Shown here: in pieces, positions 31,534 to 35,027 of the stretch
How positions within the stretch are numbered: position 1 is the stretch's first letter
How the letters are laid out: the number at the start of each line of letters is the position of its first letter
Origin: Coriobacteriaceae bacterium
GTDB lineage: Bacteria; Actinomycetota; Coriobacteriia; Coriobacteriales; Atopobiaceae
Assembly: GCA_003862195.1 (NCBI GenBank)
Contig: QOUO01000003.1
Location: 1 to 35,027, forward strand
Direction of reading: 5' to 3'
Length of the DNA: 35,027 nt
The notes under the pieces: model-generated
Databases searched by the model: none
What the model was told of the DNA's origin: nothing
The model's input: the letters and a program-made list of their open reading frames with translations, nothing else
Translations under genes and position numbers: made by a program

Positions 31534-32199
31534 CTATGCCCCCAGGAGCGCCGTCGTCAGGTTCCCCGCCGTCGCGTTGAGGTAGATGCCCAGCGGGTCG
31601 AACCCCAGGACGGAGGGAAGCACGTACATGACCACAAGAAGTATAGGCATCGCATACTGCTGGATCTTGTAGTAGTTCATCTTCGCCTGGCCGTGCAGGA
31701 GCGGCATCACGATCTTGGAGCCGTCGAGCGGCGGCAGCGGGATGAGGTTGAAGAACATGAGCGTCATGTTCACGTACACGTAGATGCTCAGCGCCTGGAG
31801 CACCCAGTACATGGCGTCGGCCTGCCCCGACCAGAACCCGTAGCACGCCCGGAAGGCGAGCGCGCCCACGCAGCCCTGCAGGAGGTTGGACGCGGGACCC
31901 GCCAGTGCCACCAACACCTCGTCCCTGCGGGGGTGCCGCAGGTTGTAGGGGTTGTAGGGCACGGGTTTGGCAAAGGCGAACACCGGACCGCCCAGCCACG
32001 CCATGAGCAGGGGGAGCAGGACGGAGCCCACCGGGTCGAGGTGCGCGAGCGGGTTGAGGGTGAGCCTCCCCGCCTGCTTGGCCGTGGGGTCGCCCAGCTT
32101 GTAGGCAACCCAGCCGTGCGCCACCTCGTGCACGATGGCCGAGAACATGACGAGGGCGACGGAGCCCACGATCATGAAGATTCGCTGGTTGGAGAGCAT
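31534..32199 (-). CDS. site-2 protease family membrane metallopeptidase (M50)
   Basis: A 221-residue polytopic membrane protein of the M50 family that cleaves substrates within the membrane. The zinc motif HEVAH is at 24-28 inside the first hydrophobic segment. The third zinc ligand lies in NLIPLPPLDGSK near 150-161. There is no PDZ domain, so it belongs to the small group found before scpA in many Gram-positive genomes. That position is conserved here, one base before scpA; the substrate is unknown. ATG 32199 lies nine bases after the upstream membrane-protein stop. Confidence 0.91.
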   Translation of the reverse strand: MLSNQRIFMIVGSVALVMFSAIVHEVAHGWVAYKLGDPTAKQAGRLTLNPLAHLDPVGSVLLPLLMAWLGGPVFAFAKPVPYNPYNLRHPRRDEVLVALAGPASNLLQGCVGALAFRACYGFWSGQADAMYWVLQALSIYVYVNMTLMFFNLIPLPPLDGSKIVMPLLHGQAKMNYYKIQQYAMPILLVVMYVLPSVLGFDPLGIYLNATAGNLTTALLGA

Positions 32200-32208
32200 G
32201 CACTTCTC

Positions 32209-32790
32209 CTATCGGTCTCGAAGCTCCCGCGCCTTGCGCGAAAGGAGCCAGTCGACAATAAAGAACGCGACGGCCACCGCCACAAAGTCGCCGCGCAGGA
32301 CGCCGCCAAACGGCGTCTGGTACACGAGCGAGCCAGAAAGCCCGTCGGGGATCCACGATGCGACCGTGCTCGTGATCTCCACAAGGCGTATGCGCAGCGG
32401 GCCGATGTTGAACGCGTTGGCCACCACGAGGGCCGCAAGCGCGATGGCGCACAGGCGGAGCACCACCGCGATGAGCTTGAGCAGCCATGCCGCCCCCGCG
32501 CCGCCGCGACGCACCGGCTCGCGCTGCGCCGCCTGCGCGTTGGGCGAGAAGGGCTGCTGCGCCGGGCTCTCGACGGGTGCCACGTTGGGGCGGTAGGCCT
32601 GCTGCTGCGGTGCGCGGCGCATGGTCTGCGTCACGGGCACGTCGGACGCGGCCTGGGACTGCTGGCGCGCGGGGGGCACGGGCTGGTACTCGGCCGTGTC
32701 ACCGGACACCACGCGGGTCTCCTGCGGGCTCACGACCCTCGTCGCCTCCTCGTCGGCGGCATTCCAGTCCCTGGGGGCGTGCTTAGGCAT
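32209..32790 (-). CDS. hypothetical membrane protein with disordered N terminus
   Basis: A 193-residue protein I do not recognise. The first 95 residues are rich in Gln, Pro and Ala and look disordered. Two hydrophobic segments follow, near 100-125 and 165-185, with a short extracytoplasmic or cytoplasmic loop between them and a basic end ([11 protein letters not shown]). The start overlaps the ABC-F stop by eight bases, so it is coupled to that gene, and it is followed by the M50 protease. One 13-mer repeat lies antisense to codons for PFSPN near residue 80. Confidence 0.7.
   Translation of the reverse strand: MPKHAPRDWNAADEEATRVVSPQETRVVSGDTAEYQPVPPARQQSQAASDVPVTQTMRRAPQQQAYRPNVAPVESPAQQPFSPNAQAAQREPVRRGGAGAAWLLKLIAVVLRLCAIALAALVVANAFNIGPLRIRLVEITSTVASWIPDGLSGSLVYQTPFGGVLRGDFVAVAVAFFIVDWLLSRKARELRDR
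32542..32554 (+). repeat. 13-mer GGGCGAGAAGRNC (copy 13)
   Basis: Exact copy antisense to the hypothetical membrane protein gene, in yet another frame (sense Pro-Phe-Ser-Pro). Confidence 0.8.
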
Positions 32791-34777
32791 TCAGGCTCTC
32801 CTCGATCTTCTCCGTGAGCTCAAGCCACTCCTCCTCGAGTTGCGGGATCCTCTTGGAGAGGGCGTTGTACTCCTTCATGCACTTGTCAAAGCGCTCGGAG
32901 TCGTTGTAGAGCTCCTCGTCGGCCATCTGCGCCACGAGCTCCTTGTAGCGGTCCTGCGCGTGCTTGAGCTCCGCCTCGATCTGCTTCAGACGCTTCTTCT
33001 CGGCGCGGACGGCCTTGTTGGCGGCGTTTCTGGCCTCGGCCTCGGCGCGGCGCTGCTCCTTGGTCTTGACGTTCCTACCAGTGCCCTGCTGCTGCTTGGC
33101 AGCGGGAGTCGCGGTCGCGGGGACGTTCTTCTCGCCCGCGGCCTCCGTTGGTGACGCCTCGCCCTCGAGCTCCGCGCGCTTGTAGAGGTAGTAGTCGTAG
33201 TCGCCGTCGTACAGCGTGACCTTGTGGTCGCGCACGTCAACCACCTTGTTGGCCACCGCGCGCACCAGGTGCTCGTCGTGGCTGATCAGCACGATCGTGC
33301 CCGGGAAGTTGACGAGTGCCTCCTCCAGCACGTCGACGGAGTCGATGTCCAGGTGGTTGGTCGGCTCGTCCAGGCACAGCAGCGGGTCGGGCGCCACGAG
33401 CATGCGGGCCAGGGCAAGGCGCGCCCGCTCGCCGCCGGAAAGGACGCCGACCTTCTTGTCCACGTCGTCGCCGTGGAAGAGGAAGGCGCCCAGCAGCTTG
33501 CGCTCCTGCGAGGTGGTCCAGCCCGGCGCGGCCTCGTCCATCTCCTGCAGGACGGTATAGGACTCCTTCAGGGTCTCCAGCTGGTGCTGCGCGTAGTACG
33601 AGACGGTCACGTTCTGGCCCAGCTTGACGCTGCCCGCCGTGGGGGCCTCGTGCCCGTTGATGAGCTTCATGAGCGTGGACTTGCCGGCGCCGTTGGGGCC
33701 GACCAGCGCCACGTGGTCGCCGCGGTAGAGCTTGAGGTTGACGTCATCGTACACGTCATTGTCCTCGTAGTGCTTCGCCACACCCTCCAGGCTCACGACC
33801 TCGTCGCCGGTGCGCGGCGGGTCCGGGAACCTGAAGTGCACCTTCTTGGAGGACTCGGGCAGGACCACCAGCTCCTCGCGCACCTTCTCGAGCTTCTTGA
33901 TACGCTCCTGCACCTGCTTGGCCTTGGTCGGCTTGTAGCGGAACCTCTCGATGAAGACCTCCATGTGCTGGATGTCCCGCTCCTGCGCCGCGCGCTTGGC
34001 GCGAAGCTGCTCAAGGTTGTCCTCGCGCTGCTTGAGGTAGCTCGAGTAGTTGCCCGTGTAGGTCATGAGCCGCTTGTTCTCGAGCGCGGCAACGTGGCTC
34101 ACGCACGCGTCCATGAAGGCGCGGTCGTGGCTCACCAGCAGCACGGCGCCGTCGTAGGCACTAAGGAAGCTCTCCAGCCACTTGACGCTCTCGAGGTCCA
34201 GGTGGTTGGTCGGCTCGTCCAGGAGGAGAAGGTCGGGGTGCCTCAGCAGGAGCTTCGACAGGGCTATGCGCATCTGCCAGCCGCCGCTGAACTCCTTGGC
34301 CGGCTTGTCGAAGTCCTCAACGGGGAACCCCAGGCCGCCCAGGATCTGCCTGGCGCGCGCGTCGAGCTCGTAGCCGCCCAGCCGCTCGTAGCGGTCCTGC
34401 GCGGCGCCGTACTTCTCCAGCAGGGCGTACTGCTCGTCGCCCTCCGGCATCACGGAGATCTGGTGCTCCATGTCCTTTATCTTGCGCTCCAGGGTCTTGA
34501 TCTCCTTGGCGGAGTCAATCACCTCTTCAAGCGCGCTCTTCTCGCCCGCGAGCTTCGTCTCCTGCTCGAGGTAACCCACGGTCGTGTCCTTGGCAAAGCT
34601 CACGGTGCCCTCGTCGGGCTCCTCCTGCCCCATCAGGATCTTGAGGAGCGTGGTCTTGCCCGCGCCGTTGGGCCCCACAAGGCCCCAGCGCTCCCCCGCG
34701 TTGAGCTGCAACGTTGCGGCCGTGTACAGGACACGGCCGCCAAATGACTTCGTTATCTTGTCCGCTAGTGCTATCAA
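32783..34777 (-). CDS. ABC-F family ATPase (YdiF/YheS-like)
   Basis: A 664-residue soluble duplicated ATPase of the ABC-F class, expected to act on ribosomes. Domain 1 has [17 protein letters not shown] and LDEPTNHLD; domain 2 has [17 protein letters not shown] and LDEPTNHLD. Both catalytic glutamates are present. The inter-domain linker near 240-300 is helical and basic. Two low-complexity/coiled-coil parts make up the last 120 residues. The start is TTG at 34777, where the protein reads as [13 protein letters not shown]; the frame further upstream runs into promoter sequence. AGGA lies about eleven bases before the start. It heads the operon that continues to scpA and scpB. Two 13-mer repeats are in frame. 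Confidence 0.9.
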   Translation of the reverse strand: MIALADKITKSFGGRVLYTAATLQLNAGERWGLVGPNGAGKTTLLKILMGQEEPDEGTVSFAKDTTVGYLEQETKLAGEKSALEEVIDSAKEIKTLERKIKDMEHQISVMPEGDEQYALLEKYGAAQDRYERLGGYELDARARQILGGLGFPVEDFDKPAKEFSGGWQMRIALSKLLLRHPDLLLLDEPTNHLDLESVKWLESFLSAYDGAVLLVSHDRAFMDACVSHVAALENKRLMTYTGNYSSYLKQREDNLEQLRAKRAAQERDIQHMEVFIERFRYKPTKAKQVQERIKKLEKVREELVVLPESSKKVHFRFPDPPRTGDEVVSLEGVAKHYEDNDVYDDVNLKLYRGDHVALVGPNGAGKSTLMKLINGHEAPTAGSVKLGQNVTVSYYAQHQLETLKESYTVLQEMDEAAPGWTTSQERKLLGAFLFHGDDVDKKVGVLSGGERARLALARMLVAPDPLLCLDEPTNHLDIDSVDVLEEALVNFPGTIVLISHDEHLVRAVANKVVDVRDHKVTLYDGDYDYYLYKRAELEGEASPTEAAGEKNVPATATPAAKQQQGTGRNVKTKEQRRAEAEARNAANKAVRAEKKRLKQIEAELKHAQDRYKELVAQMADEELYNDSERFDKCMKEYNALSKRIPQLEEEWLELTEKIEESLNA
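33125..33137 (-). repeat. 13-mer GGGCGAGAAGRNC (copy 14)
   Basis: Exact copy in the low-complexity linker of the second ABC-F protein, read as Gly-Glu-Lys-Asn. Confidence 0.8.
34535..34547 (-). repeat. 13-mer GGGCGAGAAGRNC (copy 15)
   Basis: Exact copy early in the second ABC-F gene, read as Gly-Glu-Lys-Ser. Confidence 0.8.
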
Positions 34778-34831
34778 GTGCTGTCCGTTCCTACGTGGCC
34801 GGGGCCGTCCCGACCGGGCTTTACCCCACTG

Positions 34832-34837
34832 AGTATA
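34832..34837 (-). promoter_or_regulatory. possible -10 element for the ABC-F/scpAB operon
   Basis: TATACT on the minus strand matches the -10 consensus at five of six positions and lies about 55 bases before the TTG start. There is no clear -35 hexamer at 16-18 bases. Confidence 0.35.
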
Positions 34838-34880
34838 CGCGGACGCGCCCGTGCGCCCGCATCGGCGCGGGTCCGCACAC

Positions 34881-34905
34881 AAAAAAGGACCCCGCGCGGG
34901 GGTCC
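34881..34905 (-). terminator. rho-independent terminator after tRNA-Met
   Basis: On the minus strand GGACCCC pairs with GGGGTCC over a five-base loop and is followed by six T residues. It lies nine bases after the tRNA CCA end, so the tRNA transcript stops before the ABC-F operon. Confidence 0.9.
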
Positions 34906-34913
34906 CGGATGCT

Positions 34914-34989
34914 TGGTGGGCCCAGAGAGATTCGAACTCCCAACCCAGGGATTATGAGTCCCCTGCGCTAACCGTTGCGCCATGGGCCC
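34914..34989 (-). tRNA. tRNA-Met (anticodon CAT)
   Basis: A 76-base tRNA with CCA encoded. The acceptor GGGCCCA pairs with TGGGCCC, the anticodon stem GGGGA/TCCCT encloses CTCATAA (anticodon CAT), and the T arm contains TTCGAAT. The first pair G-C and the anticodon stem fit an elongator tRNA-Met. An initiator would lack the first pair and carry GGG/CCC at the anticodon stem, and an Ile2 tRNA (modified CAT) cannot be fully excluded. Confidence 0.93.
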
Positions 34990-34999
34990 CTAACGAGAA

Positions 35000-35023
35000 G
35001 GGCGGCGACCTAAGCCGCCGCCC
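35000..35023 (-). other. GC-rich hairpin upstream of tRNA-Met
   Basis: An eight-base perfect stem (GGGCGGCG/CGCCGCCC) with an eight-base loop ends 11 bases before the tRNA 5' end. The minus-strand sequence after it, CTTCTCGTT, is only moderately T-rich, so it may be a poor terminator of an upstream unit that continues outside the window. Confidence 0.35.
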
Positions 35024-35027
35024 CCTT

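Overview
The window is G+C-rich (about two thirds by eye), densely packed bacterial chromosome. It carries AGGAGG-type ribosome binding sites, many TTG and GTG starts, a MEP-pathway isoprenoid gene, an Old Yellow Enzyme relative and an anaerobic GlpA/DUF1667 oxidoreductase set. Together these point to an anaerobic actinobacterium of the Coriobacteriia (Olsenella/Atopobium-like). This is inference from gene content and style, because no search was possible. Almost everything is chromosomal housekeeping; I see no prophage, insertion sequence or CRISPR array.

Layout. 205-3106 (minus): GcvT-like protein, D,D-carboxypeptidase and a CDP-alcohol phosphatidyltransferase. 3249-6177 (plus): LarA-like racemase, tRNA-Pro(GGG) with promoter and terminator, and an Old Yellow Enzyme relative. 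6211-7342: an HxlR regulator divergent from two thioredoxin-fold genes. 7296-9431: MFS transporter and acyl-CoA thioesterase, divergent from a small O6-alkylguanine transferase. 9453-12623 (minus): DUF1667 and two FAD oxidoreductases. 12708-18148 (minus): a heterodimeric ABC exporter and an ABC-F ATPase. 18151-25899 (minus): nfo, coaBC, zinc-ribbon protein, cysteine desulfurase, rpe, gpsA, plsY, der. 26033-34777 (minus): ispH, a cmk-plsC fusion, a histidine phosphatase, rluB, scpB, scpA, an M50 protease, a small membrane protein and a second ABC-F ATPase. 34914-34989: tRNA-Met.

The genes combine mainly into membrane lipid synthesis: GpsA makes glycerol-3-phosphate, PlsY and the PlsC half of the fusion acylate it, and the PgsA-like enzyme acts on CDP-diacylglycerol. 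Chromosome segregation (ScpAB), ribosome functions (Der, RluB, two ABC-F proteins) and cofactor supply (CoaBC, IscS-type desulfurase) make up most of the rest. Neighbouring genes are often joined by TGATG or ATGA overlaps, which implies translational coupling.

The most notable signal is not a gene. The 13-mer GGGCGAGAAGRNC occurs 15 times exactly, and five more times with a single mismatch that still ends in RNC. It lies on both strands, in several reading frames and once between genes. Base composition alone predicts far fewer than one copy. It looks like a species-level signal such as a DNA-uptake, recombination or nucleoid-organising motif, and I know of no such motif described for this group.
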